From CAVOJV01 sp963696325 (lineage in GTDB: Bacteria; Pseudomonadota; Gammaproteobacteria; Competibacterales; Competibacteraceae), in assembly GCA_963696325.1 (NCBI GenBank), contig CAVOJV010000029.1, forward strand, positions 1 to 61,647: a stretch of DNA of 61,647 nt, given 5' to 3'. Below the pieces are notes generated by a model that did no database searches, was not told the DNA's origin, and saw only the letters and a list, made by a program, of their open reading frames with translations. Positions 10,294 to 19,515 of this stretch are shown here, one piece after another. Both the position numbers and the translations under genes were made by a program. Within the stretch, counting starts at the first letter, position 1; each line of letters opens with the position of its first letter.

Positions 10294-10530
10294 TCAGCAA
10301 GGCTCGGCCCTGATGATGCGATCCAACCGTATTTCCAGAGCCGCATCAGCGCCGGTTTTCGCCAGCAGATATTCGGCATGCTCGCGGGTCTGGAGATTGA
10401 CCGGCAACAGGGTTTCCAGATGGCACGCGCCATCGGGGTCGCGCCAGGCAACCCGCAGTCGCTGGCGGCGCAGGATAGCCAATTCATAGCGGCTGTAGAG
10501 TCCGCAATCGATGGGCGTATAGTCGCTCAT
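10294..10530 (-). CDS. rof: Rho-binding antiterminator (Rof family)
   Basis: This 78-residue protein starts YTPIDCGLYSRYELA and ends ALEIRLDRIIRAEP, matching the Rof/YaeO family in both length and pattern (Y.PI.C..Y..LE near the start, LRLD.I near the end). Rof binds the Rho hexamer and lowers Rho-dependent termination. The start at 10530 is chosen because GGGAGAACGA lies just upstream and the ATG overlaps the stop of the zinc-ribbon gene (ATGA). It is the last gene of the rph-rdgB-hemW-CPXCG run. A truncated near-copy lies at 1-130. Confidence 0.82.
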   Translation of the reverse strand: MSDYTPIDCGLYSRYELAILRRQRLRVAWRDPDGACHLETLLPVNLQTREHAEYLLAKTGADAALEIRLDRIIRAEPC

Positions 10531-10715
10531 TCGTTCTCCCGCCGGGTCTCTACGCTGAGCAGGGTGCCGTCCTGGCCTACGCTCACGGTGAACAGGATGG
10601 GACTGCAACAGATTTGGCAGTCCTCCACGTAGTCTTGATCGCCCGCCGAACAGTCCACGGCGGTTTCGTATTCCTGGCCGCAGTAGGGACAGCTAACGTT
10701 AACCCATTCCAGCAT
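10527..10715 (-). CDS. CPXCG motif-containing cysteine-rich protein
   Basis: This 62-residue protein carries VSCPYCGQEYE and DCQICCSPI, two Cys pairs expected to bind zinc, as in the CPXCG family (PF14255). The pattern CPYCG...DC..CC and the length fit the family well. The function is unknown; the family is widespread in gammaproteobacteria. The start at 10715 lies inside the end of hemW (17-base overlap) and the stop overlaps rof, so it should be translated from the same mRNA. Confidence 0.85.
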   Translation of the reverse strand: MLEWVNVSCPYCGQEYETAVDCSAGDQDYVEDCQICCSPILFTVSVGQDGTLLSVETRRENE

Positions 10716-11883
10716 GCGTCGGGCCCTCGGACATGAACAGTTCCAGTAGATCGTTGAGAAAGCGCTGGCCCCATGCGGTGGGTCGGATGGCTGCTGCATC
10801 GTCAGCCAGCAAACCACGCTTCCGCGCCAGCGCCAGGGCGGGCTCCAGCCTCGCCAATGACAGACCGGTGCGCTCGCTGAACCGGTGGACTGACACACCC
10901 GCCGGCAGTCGCAGGGCATTCAGCATGAATTCCAATCGCAGATCCGCTTCGGCGATCACAGTGTCGCCGCCTATTCCCTGTGGAGTCCCAGCCCACTCGA
11001 GGTAGTCGCGGGGATTTTTCAGCTTCCACAGCCGACTGATGGCGCCTTTGGCGGGATCGGTCAGCTTGCCATGAGCGCCAGCGCCGATGCCCAGGTAATC
11101 GCCGAACTCCCAGTAGTTGAGGTTATGGCGGCAGCGCCGGCCCGGCCGGGCATAGGCGGATACTTCGTACTGAGCATAGTCGCTGGCCGCCAGTCGTTCC
11201 TGGCAGCGCTCCTGCATCTCCCAGAGCTGGTCATCATCGGGCAGAAGGGGAGGATGCTTATGGAACAGGGTATTGGGTTCCAGAGTAAGCTGGTAATGGG
11301 AGAGGTGCGCGGGCTCCAGCGCGATGGCGTCGGTCAGATCGGCAAGCGCCTGGGCGATGGTCTGTTCCGGCAGGCCGAACATCAGATCCAGGTTGAAATT
11401 GTCAAACCCGGCGGCATGGGCCGCCTCGGCGGCGCGCAGGGCCTCGCGGCGCCCGTGGATGCGGCCCAACCGCTGCAAGTGGTCGGGGTTAAAACTCTGC
11501 ACGCCGATGGACAGGCGGTTGATGCCGACCGCGAGCAATTCCTGAAATTTGCCCTGTTCCACCGTACCGGGATTGGCTTCCAGGGTAATTTCCAGATCCG
11601 GGCGCAGGTGCAGGCGGGCGCGCAACCCGCTCAGCAAGCGCTCCAGGGCGTTGGCGGAGAACAGGCTGGGTGTGCCGCCGCCGATGAAGATGCTGTCGAT
11701 GCGCCGGCCCCAGACCCTGGGCAAATCCTGCTCCAAATCCGCCAGCAGGGCATCCACATAAGCCCGCTCCGGCAGGTCTCCACGGGCTTCGTGAGAGTTA
11801 AAGTCGCAATAGGGGCATTTGCGTACACACCACGGGATGTGCACGTAGAGGGTCAGGGGAATGGGGTTGGAGAAATGCTGCAT
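10699..11883 (-). CDS. hemW: Radical SAM heme chaperone HemW
   Basis: A complete 394-residue protein. The radical SAM cluster motif C19-x3-C23-x2-C26 lies in HIPWCVRKCPYCDF, followed by GGGTPSLF and SIGVQSFN. HemW binds heme and a 4Fe-4S cluster and delivers heme to membrane enzymes; it was long annotated as an oxygen-independent coproporphyrinogen oxidase. It lacks the extra N-terminal residues of true HemN, and YVHIPWC at the N-terminus supports HemW. It lies 55 bases after rdgB on the same strand, a common gene order in gammaproteobacteria. Confidence 0.95.
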   Translation of the reverse strand: MQHFSNPIPLTLYVHIPWCVRKCPYCDFNSHEARGDLPERAYVDALLADLEQDLPRVWGRRIDSIFIGGGTPSLFSANALERLLSGLRARLHLRPDLEITLEANPGTVEQGKFQELLAVGINRLSIGVQSFNPDHLQRLGRIHGRREALRAAEAAHAAGFDNFNLDLMFGLPEQTIAQALADLTDAIALEPAHLSHYQLTLEPNTLFHKHPPLLPDDDQLWEMQERCQERLAASDYAQYEVSAYARPGRRCRHNLNYWEFGDYLGIGAGAHGKLTDPAKGAISRLWKLKNPRDYLEWAGTPQGIGGDTVIAEADLRLEFMLNALRLPAGVSVHRFSERTGLSLARLEPALALARKRGLLADDAAAIRPTAWGQRFLNDLLELFMSEGPTHAGMG

Positions 11884-11938
11884 GGTAACCGGCGTTTGGC
11901 GGTGAGTTATGGCGACAGAACCGTTCCCCGATTGAACA

Positions 11939-12535
11939 TTAACGGATGGGCGCCAGGATCCTGAGCAACTGATGCAAGGCCTGGCCCCGATGGCTCAAAC
12001 GATTCTTGAGGACCGGCTCCAGTTCCGCAGCGGTCTTGCCCGCCGAGCGCACATAAAACACCGGATCGTAGCCAAAACCGTTGTCGCCGCGGGGAGCATG
12101 GAGAATCGTGCCCTCCCAGATCCCCTGGCAGATCAGCGGCGTGGGGTCCTCGGCGTGCCGCATATAAACCAGGAGGCAATGAAAACGGGCGCGGCGCTCA
12201 GCATCGGGCACGGTGCGCAAGTCCGCCAGTAGCTTGTCCATATTGTCACGATCCGAAGCCTTGGCGCCGGCATAGCGGGCGGAATAAATGCCCGGTGCCC
12301 CATTGAGCGCGTCCACCGCCAGCCCGGAGTCATCTGCAATGGCCGGCAGGCCGCTGTGGCGCGCGGCATTGCGGGCCTTGAGAATAGCGTTTTCCACAAA
12401 ACTCAAGCCGGTTTCCGCGGCCTCGGGCACGTTAACCACCGATTGCGGCACGACCTCCACCTGGAGACTCGCCAACAAGGCGTTGAGTTCCCGCACCTTG
12501 CCGGGATTGCCGGTGGCCAGCACGATCTTCTTCAC
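11939..12535 (-). CDS. rdgB: XTP/dITP diphosphatase (house-cleaning NTPase)
   Basis: A complete 198-residue protein with TGNPGKVREL, SFVENAILKAR, ADDSGLAVDAL, GDNGFGYDPVF and NRLSHRGQAL, all signatures of the Ham1/RdgB family. It hydrolyses ITP, dITP and XTP to monophosphates, keeping deaminated purines out of DNA and RNA. The start is GTG at 12535, overlapping the rph stop (GTGA), so the two genes are translationally coupled. Nothing is unusual. Confidence 0.96.
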   Translation of the reverse strand: MKKIVLATGNPGKVRELNALLASLQVEVVPQSVVNVPEAAETGLSFVENAILKARNAARHSGLPAIADDSGLAVDALNGAPGIYSARYAGAKASDRDNMDKLLADLRTVPDAERRARFHCLLVYMRHAEDPTPLICQGIWEGTILHAPRGDNGFGYDPVFYVRSAGKTAAELEPVLKNRLSHRGQALHQLLRILAPIR

Positions 12536-13251
12536 AGTCCCAAGGCCTCGCGCTGTTTTTCAACCAACCGGGCAATGCCGGCCCGGCCCAATTCCAGCAT
12601 GGCGAACAGTTCATCCTGGCGGAAAGCATGGCCCTCGGCGGTGCCCTGGATTTCGATAAAGGCGCCGGCGTCATTCATCACCACGTTCATATCGGTCTCC
12701 GCCTCGGAATCTTCGATATAGTCCAAATCCAGCACTGGCGTACCTTTATAGATGCCTACCGATACGGAGGCCACCTGGCCATGCAGGGGATTTTTCTTCA
12801 CCGCCCGCTTGCTGGCCATCAGATAGCGCACCGCATCGGCCATGGCCACAAAGCCGCCGGTGATGGAAGCGGTGCGGGTACCGCCATCGGCCTGGATCAC
12901 GTCACAGTCGATAGTGATGGTGCGCTCGCCCAGCGCCTCCAACTCCACCACGGCGCGCAGGGCGCGGCCGATCAGCCGCTGAATCTCCATGGTGCGACCC
13001 ACCTGCTTGCCGCGAGCGGCCTCGCGGCCTGAGCGGGTATGGGTGGAGCGCGGCAGCATGCCGTACTCCGCCGTGACCCAGCCGCGCGCCTTACCCTTGA
13101 GAAAAGGAGGTACGCGCTCCTCCACGCTGGCGGTGCAGATCACTTTGGTATCCCCGAACTCCACCAGCACCGAACCCTCGGCATGTTTGGTGAATTGACG
13201 GGTGATGCGAATTGTACGCAGTTCATCAGGGGCCCGGCCACTCGGACGCAT
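12532..13251 (-). CDS. rph: Ribonuclease PH
   Basis: A complete 239-residue 3'-5' phosphorolytic exoribonuclease that trims tRNA 3' ends. Characteristic segments are MRPSGRAPDELR at the start, SVLVEFGDTKVICTASVEE, RSGREAARGKQVGRTMEIQR, ITIDCDVIQADGGTR and LDLDYIEDSEAETDMNVV. The ATG at 13251 (MRPSGR...) is the family's usual start; an in-frame extension to 13311 is unlikely. It is first in the operon rph-rdgB-hemW-CPXCG-rof and divergent from yicC. Confidence 0.96.
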   Translation of the reverse strand: MRPSGRAPDELRTIRITRQFTKHAEGSVLVEFGDTKVICTASVEERVPPFLKGKARGWVTAEYGMLPRSTHTRSGREAARGKQVGRTMEIQRLIGRALRAVVELEALGERTITIDCDVIQADGGTRTASITGGFVAMADAVRYLMASKRAVKKNPLHGQVASVSVGIYKGTPVLDLDYIEDSEAETDMNVVMNDAGAFIEIQGTAEGHAFRQDELFAMLELGRAGIARLVEKQREALGL

Positions 13252-13431
13252 GCTGGATTCCTCGCTGTCATTTTTTGGGCGGGCACGGATATAGCAAAGG
13301 GACAGGCCCACTGTGGGCGGCCCTGCGCCGGCCTGGTTAACTTATGGTGCCAGCGCGTGCCAGCACCGTTATCATGTTACGTTAAATAGGCTTACCATGA
13401 ATATTTTATATCCCCCCGGAGAGGACACTAC

Positions 13432-14298
13432 ATGATTCGCAGCATGACTGCCTTTGCCAGTAAGGACCAGCAGAGTGAATGGGGAGTGATGACCTGGGAA
13501 CTGCGTTCCGTCAATCATCGCTATTTGGAGACCGTCATCCGCCTTCCAGAATCGCTACGTTTCTTGGAAGGGAGTGTGCGCGAGCAGATCAACAAGGCCT
13601 TAAGCCGCGGCAAGGTGGAATGTGCCCTCAAGTTGCAGTCCGCCACGGCGGCGCTGGTTTCCCTCTCTCTGAACCTCCCGCTGGTCGAGCGGCTGTTGGA
13701 ACTGGTGGGGGACTTGGAACATATGATGGGACCGGGCACGGGCTTGCAGCCCGGGGACGTGCTGCGCTGGCCCGGTGTAGTCAATGAGGCCGAACTGGAT
13801 CTGGAACAGGTTCAGTTGACCGTGCTTACCTCACTGGACAGGGCGCTGGCTGAACTGGTGGCTACCCGCGAGCGCGAGGGGGAGCGCATCGCCGAGATGC
13901 TCCGACAACGCTGCCACGCCATGCGCGAACAGGTAAGCCGCATCCGCGCCCGCCGCCCCGAGGTTCTGGCGGGGCTGCGTGACAAATTGCTGACACGGCT
14001 GGCCGATCTGCCTGTGGAACCGGACAGCAACCGCCTCGAACAAGAACTGGTGATCATCGCCCAGCGCCTGGACGTGGAGGAGGAACTGGACCGCCTCGAT
14101 GCCCATCTGGATGAAATCAGCGCAGTCTTGCGGCGCTCGGAACCCGTGGGCCGGCGGCTGGATTTTCTGATGCAGGAACTGCATCGGGAAGCCAATACCC
14201 TCGCCTCCAAGGCCAATGACACTGAGACTACCCGCGCCACGGTGGAACTCAAGGTGCTCATCGAGCAGATGCGCGAACAGGTTCAGAATGTCGAGTAG
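13432..14298 (+). CDS. yicC: YicC family endoribonuclease
   Basis: This 288-residue protein begins MIRSMTAFAS, has RSVNHRYLE and SRGKVECAL in the N-terminal YicC domain, and ends in the DUF1732 domain (GRRLDFLMQELHREANTLAS, LKVLIEQMREQVQN). YicC proteins act as endoribonucleases on small RNAs in E. coli. CCGGAGAGGA upstream is a good ribosome site. It lies between rph (divergent) and gmk, the classic gammaproteobacterial order. Confidence 0.95.
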   Translation: MIRSMTAFASKDQQSEWGVMTWELRSVNHRYLETVIRLPESLRFLEGSVREQINKALSRGKVECALKLQSATAALVSLSLNLPLVERLLELVGDLEHMMGPGTGLQPGDVLRWPGVVNEAELDLEQVQLTVLTSLDRALAELVATREREGERIAEMLRQRCHAMREQVSRIRARRPEVLAGLRDKLLTRLADLPVEPDSNRLEQELVIIAQRLDVEEELDRLDAHLDEISAVLRRSEPVGRRLDFLMQELHREANTLASKANDTETTRATVELKVLIEQMREQVQNVE

Positions 14299-14375
14299 CT
14301 TTCAAAACATTTCCGTCTCCTCTCAAAACCTCATAAAAGCCGCCAAACATGCCGCTCTTTCACAGATGAACGCCA

Positions 14376-14687
14376 ATGCCCTACGAGACGATCATCGAAA
14401 TCATCATCAGCGAGGCGCAAAACGAAGTCGCCGATTTCGAGAAATGGGATTTTGATATCATCCCACACCGCGCGAGCATGAAACGCGGTTTAGAGACGGC
14501 GGACGGCCAGCGGGTGGATGTGGAATCCGCCTTCAAGAATCCGGCACATCCGTTCCGTGTGGCCACCGTTTGGACCGTGCCGGAGCCACCTCATACGGCG
14601 ACCGATAAGGAGCAGATGGCGAAACGAGTCTATCGCCACATCTGGCAGCAGAGCGTGGACAAACTGTTTCCTGCAACCGCGGCCTGA
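14376..14687 (+). CDS. Hypothetical protein between yicC and gmk
   Basis: This 103-residue reading frame starts MPYETIIEIIISEAQNEVAD and contains VATVWTVPEPPHTATDKEQM; it is acidic overall with no membrane segment. I do not recognise a family. It is the longest plausible frame here and reads with the flanking genes; the opposite-strand frames are shorter and less protein-like. No strong ribosome site is seen directly upstream. It could be a lineage-specific gene. Confidence 0.5.
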   Translation: MPYETIIEIIISEAQNEVADFEKWDFDIIPHRASMKRGLETADGQRVDVESAFKNPAHPFRVATVWTVPEPPHTATDKEQMAKRVYRHIWQQSVDKLFPATAA

Positions 14688-14744
14688 GAAGCTCAAGTGC
14701 CGATGAATTTGTTTCGCAAAATCAGGGAGCGGCTGTCACAATAG

Positions 14745-14772
14745 TTGAAAGTTTACTGACAATTTGTATACA
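14745..14772 (+). promoter_or_regulatory. Candidate sigma-70 promoter for gmk-rpoZ-spoT
   Basis: TTGAAA at 14745-14750 and TATACA at 14767-14772 are separated by 16 bases, close to the sigma-70 consensus. They lie about 110 bases before the gmk start in a non-coding gap, facing gmk. There is no experimental support. Confidence 0.5.
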
Positions 14773-14881
14773 CCCAGGCGCGCACCCCTGCGCAATCCAC
14801 AATGGCAAAACCCTTATGTAGCGGGGCTTGCGGGCCGCACACTGGATTCAGGTGCACCCTTCCCCATTGGAAACCGAACCG

Positions 14882-15499
14882 ATGACAGCCGCGGGAACCC
14901 TGTATATCATTGCCGCTCCTTCGGGAGCCGGCAAAACCAGCCTGGTGAAAAAGCTGCTGGAGATCACGCCCGAGGTAGAGGTGTCGGTTTCGCATACCAC
15001 GCGGCCCCAGCGTCCCGGCGAACAGGATGGCGTGGATTACTACTTCGTGGAGCCAGCGGTCTTCCAGGCATTGATCGAAGAAGGGGTATTCCTGGAGCAT
15101 GCCCAGGTTTTCGATTACCAGTACGGCACCAGCCGCCATGCCGTACTGGAACGGTTGCGGGCGGGGGTGGATGTGATTCTGGAGATCGACTGGCAGGGCG
15201 CACGCCAAGTTTGCGCGCATATCCCCGGAGCGCGCACCATCTTTATACTGCCGCCTTCCCGTGAAGCCCTGCGGCAACGGCTCAAGCAACGTGGGCAGGA
15301 TGATGATGCGGTCATCGCTCGGCGCATGGCCGCCGCCAGCAGCGAAATGTCCCATTACCATGAATTCGATTACATTGTTATTAATGATAATTTCCCTGCC
15401 GCATTGGAGGCGCTGCGCGCCATTTTCATCGCCAACCGCCAGTTACACGCTGCCCAGGTTTGGCGCCGGCGTGAACTCTTGCAAGCGTTGTTGTCTTAA
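14882..15499 (+). CDS. gmk: Guanylate kinase
   Basis: This 205-residue kinase converts GMP to GDP with ATP. The P-loop APSGAGKTS is at residues 12-20, followed by VSHTTRPQRPGEQDGVDYYF (GMP site), ILEIDWQGARQV and RRMAAASSEMSHY (lid and adenine site). The start at 14882 (MTAAGTLYIIAAPSG) is chosen over an in-frame ATG 54 bases upstream because it gives the family's normal length. It precedes rpoZ and spoT as in most gammaproteobacteria. Confidence 0.96.
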   Translation: MTAAGTLYIIAAPSGAGKTSLVKKLLEITPEVEVSVSHTTRPQRPGEQDGVDYYFVEPAVFQALIEEGVFLEHAQVFDYQYGTSRHAVLERLRAGVDVILEIDWQGARQVCAHIPGARTIFILPPSREALRQRLKQRGQDDDAVIARRMAAASSEMSHYHEFDYIVINDNFPAALEALRAIFIANRQLHAAQVWRRRELLQALLS

Positions 15500-15567
15500 A
15501 TTATTGTTTTTAGTTAAACTTCATCGCATGAATTTAGCCAACCGAATAGTTCCGGAGAATCCTTTTA

Positions 15568-15834
15568 ATGGCCCGTGTTACCGTAGAAGACTGTCTTAGC
15601 AAGGTAGATAACCGCTTCCATTTGGTTCTGGTCGCCTCCCGGCGCGCTCGTCAGCTTGCCATGGGCATGGAACCCCTGGTACCGTGGGAAAATGACAAAC
15701 CCACCGTGGTGGCCCTGCGCGAAATCGCCGAGGACAAAATCGATCCCGCCGCCCTGCACAAGGACCGGCCGGTACTTAAGATGGATATGCCAACCGAAGT
15801 CACCGCCAGCCCGGCGCACAGCGGCGGTTCCTGA
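15568..15834 (+). CDS. rpoZ: RNA polymerase omega subunit
   Basis: This 88-residue protein starts MARVTVEDCLSKVDNRFHLV and contains ASRRARQLAMG and KPTVVALREIAEDKI, the signature of RpoZ. Omega helps fold and hold the beta' subunit and forms one ppGpp site on RNA polymerase. GGAGAAT upstream serves as ribosome site. It lies 68 bases after gmk and 21 bases before spoT. It is intact and of normal length. Confidence 0.96.
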   Translation: MARVTVEDCLSKVDNRFHLVLVASRRARQLAMGMEPLVPWENDKPTVVALREIAEDKIDPAALHKDRPVLKMDMPTEVTASPAHSGGS

Positions 15835-15855
15835 GCATCTGGCCGAGAAGTCCGG

Positions 15856-18051
15856 GTGAGCGTACCGACGCGTGAAGTCCGCCTTAGCAGTACGTCGGCT
15901 GTTGACGCGGATCGGCTTGCAGACCTCAATCTCCGGGTTGAGGATCTGTGCACACTCCTCGGCCGCTACCTGGATCCGGATCAGGTAGCGGCCACCCGGG
16001 ATGCCTGTTATTTCGCTGCCGAGGCGCACGCCTGCCAGCGCCGCAAAAGCGGCGAACCCTATATCTTCCATCCAATCGCGGTAGCCCGCATCCTCGCCGA
16101 AGTCCACTTCGATCATGAGACCATCATGGCGGCCATCCTCCATGATGTGATTGAGGATACCGACTACAGCAAGGAGCACTTGAGCGGTCGCTTCGGCGCC
16201 GAAGTGGCCGAACTGGTGGACGGGGTCAGCAAACTTACCCAGATAACCTTCAGTTCCACGGTGGAGGCCCAGGCGGAGAACTTCCGCAAGATGTTTCTGG
16301 CCATGGCCAAAGACCTGCGGGTCATTATCGTCAAACTGGCCGATCGCTTGCACAATATGCGCACGCTGGGGGTCATGCCACCCGACAAGCGCCGCCGCAT
16401 CGCGCGGGAAACGCTGGAAATCTATGCGCCCATCGCCGGCCGCCTGGGTATGAACCACCTGCGCCTGGAGCTAGAAAACCTGGGCTTCAGCCATCTCTAT
16501 CCGATCCGTTACCGCGTGCTGAACGACGCGCTGCGGAGAATGAGCGGCAACCGCAAGGAGATCGTCAGCCAGATGGAAACGCGAATTCGCAACCGACTGC
16601 TCGAGTACGATGTCAAGGCCGAGGTGTTCGGACGCAGCAAGCATTTGTGGGGTATTTACAAAAAAATGCGGGACAAGCACCTGTCCTTCAAGGAGGTTTA
16701 CGATGTCTATGCCGTGCGCATTATCGTCGACACGATAGATACCTGCTACCGGGTGCTGGGCATGATCCATGGGCTTTACAAGCCTTTCATGGGGCGTTTC
16801 AAGGACTATATCGCCATTCCCAAGGCCAACGGCTATCAATCCTTGCACACGGTGCTGTTCGGGCCCCATGGGGTGCCCATCGAAGTCCAGATCCGCACCT
16901 CCGAAATGCATATTATGGCGGAGGCCGGAGTCGCGGCCCACTGGCTTTACAAAGCGCCGGGCAGCCAGAGCAACAGCGCCCACAAGCGCGCCCGCGAGTG
17001 GCTGCAGAAACTTCTCGACATGCAGCGGCGGGCCGGCAATTCCGTGGAATTCCTGGAATCCGTTAAAGTGGATTTGTTTCCGGACGAAGTTTACGTGTTT
17101 ACCCCGCGCGGCAAGATCATCGAACTGCCGCGCGGTGCCACGGCGGTGGATTTCGCCTATGCAATCCATTCCGACGTGGGCAATACCTGCGTGGGCGCCA
17201 AGATCGATCGGCGTTTGGTTCCCCTGCGCACGCCGCTCGCCAATGGCCAGACGGTGGAGGTGATCATCACGCCCACTGCCCGCCCCAATCCGGCCTGGCT
17301 GAGCTTCGTGGTGACTGCCAAGGCCCGCGCGAGCATCCGTCACTACCTCAAACATCTACAGCGCGAAGAAGCCATCATCCTTGGCAAACGGTTGCTGGAA
17401 AAGGCGCTGCTGGGGCGTATCGGCGGACTCCGGGAACTGCCGCAGGAGCGGATCGATGTCCTGGTCGGTGAATTCAACGTGCCCAACTTCGACGACATCC
17501 TGGCCGATATTGGCCTCGGTAACCGGGTGGCCGCGCTGATCGCCAAACGCCTGCTGACGGATACCGAGGCGCTGGGGCTTACCGCCTCGCCGTTTAATGC
17601 CAAAAACTCCAAGCCTCTGCTGATCAGGGGCACCGAGGGCACGGTCGTCAGCTTTGGCAAGTGTTGCCGGCCACTGCCTGGCGACACCATCATCGGTTAT
17701 CTGAGCACCGGGCGCGGCATCGTCATCCACCGGGATTCCTGTAAAAACGTAGCCGATTACCGGAACAATCCGGATAAGTGGATCGAGGTGGAGTGGGAAA
17801 AAGATCTCAAGGTGGAGTTTCCTGTCGAACTGCGGCTGGATGTTGCCAATAAGCGCGGGGCGCTGGCTACCATCGCGGTGGCCATCTCCGAAGCCGGCGT
17901 AAATATCGAAAATATCAACACCTCGGAACGGGATGGCGTGACGACTACCGTGAGCCTGATCGTGAACCTGCGCGACCGCGACGGCCTAGCGCGGGTCATA
18001 CGGCGGCTGCGCGCCCTGCCCCAGGTGATGCGCATTACCCGGCGCACTTGA
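15856..18051 (+). CDS. spoT: Bifunctional (p)ppGpp synthetase/hydrolase
   Basis: A complete 731-residue RelA/SpoT enzyme starting at GTG 15856. The HD hydrolase domain is intact, with HDVIEDT at residues 96-102. The synthetase domain has GRFKDYIAIPKANGYQSLHT around residues 313-332; its RFKD motif is the form found in bifunctional enzymes. A TGS domain (VFTPRGKIIELPRGATAVDF) and a C-terminal ACT domain follow. It controls stringent-response alarmone levels. It sits between rpoZ and ridA. Confidence 0.96.
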   Translation: MSVPTREVRLSSTSAVDADRLADLNLRVEDLCTLLGRYLDPDQVAATRDACYFAAEAHACQRRKSGEPYIFHPIAVARILAEVHFDHETIMAAILHDVIEDTDYSKEHLSGRFGAEVAELVDGVSKLTQITFSSTVEAQAENFRKMFLAMAKDLRVIIVKLADRLHNMRTLGVMPPDKRRRIARETLEIYAPIAGRLGMNHLRLELENLGFSHLYPIRYRVLNDALRRMSGNRKEIVSQMETRIRNRLLEYDVKAEVFGRSKHLWGIYKKMRDKHLSFKEVYDVYAVRIIVDTIDTCYRVLGMIHGLYKPFMGRFKDYIAIPKANGYQSLHTVLFGPHGVPIEVQIRTSEMHIMAEAGVAAHWLYKAPGSQSNSAHKRAREWLQKLLDMQRRAGNSVEFLESVKVDLFPDEVYVFTPRGKIIELPRGATAVDFAYAIHSDVGNTCVGAKIDRRLVPLRTPLANGQTVEVIITPTARPNPAWLSFVVTAKARASIRHYLKHLQREEAIILGKRLLEKALLGRIGGLRELPQERIDVLVGEFNVPNFDDILADIGLGNRVAALIAKRLLTDTEALGLTASPFNAKNSKPLLIRGTEGTVVSFGKCCRPLPGDTIIGYLSTGRGIVIHRDSCKNVADYRNNPDKWIEVEWEKDLKVEFPVELRLDVANKRGALATIAVAISEAGVNIENINTSERDGVTTTVSLIVNLRDRDGLARVIRRLRALPQVMRITRRT

Positions 18052-18071
18052 AATTATTCGGAGAGCCATGC

Positions 18072-18452
18072 ATGCCTCGCGAAATCATCAAAACCGAGCA
18101 GGCCCCCGCCGCCATTGGCACCTATTCTCAGGCTGTCAAGGTCGGCGCCACTGTCTATCTGTCGGGCCAGATTCCCCTGGACCCCGCCACCATGGAACTG
18201 GTGGATGGCACGGAAGCGCAGATCCGCCGGGTATTCGACAATCTGAGTGCCGTGGCCCAAGCTGCTGGCGGCAGCCTGGGCCAGATGGTCAAGCTGACCA
18301 TATTCTTGATCGACCTCAGACATTTCGCCCTGGTAAATCGGGTCATGGCCGAGTACTTCCAGGAACCCTACCCGGCCCGCGCCGCCGTCGGCGTGGCCAC
18401 CCTGCCCAGAGGCGCTCAGGTGGAAATGGACGCGGTGTTGGTACTGGATTAG
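18072..18452 (+). CDS. ridA: RidA family enamine/imine deaminase
   Basis: This 126-residue protein begins MPREIIKTEQAPAAIGTYSQ and includes YLSGQIPLDP and PYPARAAVGVATLPRGAQVE, with the conserved Arg that binds the substrate carboxylate. RidA hydrolyses reactive 2-aminoacrylate and related imines released by PLP enzymes. ATG 18072 is the usual family start. It lies 20 bases after spoT and is convergent with cobT. Confidence 0.94.
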   Translation: MPREIIKTEQAPAAIGTYSQAVKVGATVYLSGQIPLDPATMELVDGTEAQIRRVFDNLSAVAQAAGGSLGQMVKLTIFLIDLRHFALVNRVMAEYFQEPYPARAAVGVATLPRGAQVEMDAVLVLD

Positions 18453-18471
18453 TCCAACCAGCGGCAGGCAA

Positions 18472-19515
18472 TCACCCTCCCGACACCCTCGCCTCGGCGA
18501 AGGTGGCCATCCGCGCATGCAGGGCGGCGGCGACTCGCAACAGCGGCAGGGCGACAGCGGCACCGCTGCCCTCCCCCAAGCGCATGCCCAGGTGCAGCAG
18601 CGGTTCCGCTCCCAGCGCTTCCAGCAGGTGGCGGTGGCCGGGTTCGGCGGAGCAGTGGGCGTAAAACATCCACGTGGCCAGTCCGGGCCGCAGGCGCAGT
18701 GCCGCCAGGGCGGCGGCGGTGGTGATAAAACCGTCCACCAGCGCCGGGATGCCCAACTGGCCGCAGCGCAGATAGGCGCCGGCGAGGGCAGCGATTTCAA
18801 ACCCGCCCAGGCGCAGCAGCGCCTCCAGGGGTTGATCGGTGCGGTGGCGGGCCAGAGCCGCGTCGATCACGTGCGCTTTGTGGGCCACTCCAGCGGCATC
18901 CAGTCCCGTGCCGGGGCCGGTCAGCGCCGCCGCCGGGAGCTGTAACAGCGCACAGCCCAGGGCGGCGGCGCTGGTGGTATTGCCGATGCCCATTTCACCG
19001 CCGATGAACAACTGTGCGCCCCAGGCCGCGGCTCGCTCGGCGGCTTCCCGGCCCGTTGACAACGACTCGACCAGTTGCTGGGCCGTCATGGCCGGCCCCT
19101 GGACAAAATTGGCGGTGCCGGGTCCCGCGCGGTAATCCAGGACGCCAGGCAATTCCTCCAGAGCCTGGACCGTGCCTACGTTGATTACTTCCAACTCCGC
19201 ACCCCACTCCCGCGCCAACACGCTGATGGCGGCCCCACCCCGGGCAAAATTGCGCACCATCTCGGCGGTCACCGCCTGGGGGAAAGCGGAGACACCCTCG
19301 GCCACCACTCCGTGATCGGCGGCGAAGACCACGACCCGTACCCGCTCCAAAGTCGGCTGCTGGGTGTTCTGCATGGCGGCCAGGGTCACGCCCAATTGCT
19401 CCAGCCGGCCCAGGGAACCAGGGGGCTTAGTCAACTGTGCCTGACGCGCCCACGCGGCCTCCAGGAAGGCGCTGTCGAGGGTGGGAATGGGAGATTGCAG
19501 CCAGTTGTCACTCAT
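18472..19515 (-). CDS. cobT: Nicotinate-nucleotide-dimethylbenzimidazole phosphoribosyltransferase
   Basis: A complete 347-residue protein with TKPPGSLGRLEQLGVTLA, VVFAADHGVVAEGVSAFPQ, GEMGIGNTTSAAAL and ALVDGFITTAAAL, diagnostic of CobT. It makes alpha-ribazole phosphate, activating the lower ligand of cobalamin. The start overlaps the end of cobU (ATGA). It is the last gene of the riboswitch-controlled operon and convergent with ridA. Confidence 0.96.
   Translation of the reverse strand: MSDNWLQSPIPTLDSAFLEAAWARQAQLTKPPGSLGRLEQLGVTLAAMQNTQQPTLERVRVVVFAADHGVVAEGVSAFPQAVTAEMVRNFARGGAAISVLAREWGAELEVINVGTVQALEELPGVLDYRAGPGTANFVQGPAMTAQQLVESLSTGREAAERAAAWGAQLFIGGEMGIGNTTSAAALGCALLQLPAAALTGPGTGLDAAGVAHKAHVIDAALARHRTDQPLEALLRLGGFEIAALAGAYLRCGQLGIPALVDGFITTAAALAALRLRPGLATWMFYAHCSAEPGHRHLLEALGAEPLLHLGMRLGEGSGAAVALPLLRVAAALHARMATFAEARVSGG

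Noticed and set aside
13311..13431. Promoter search between rph and yicC
   Set aside because: No -35/-10 pair with acceptable spacing could be defended on either strand.
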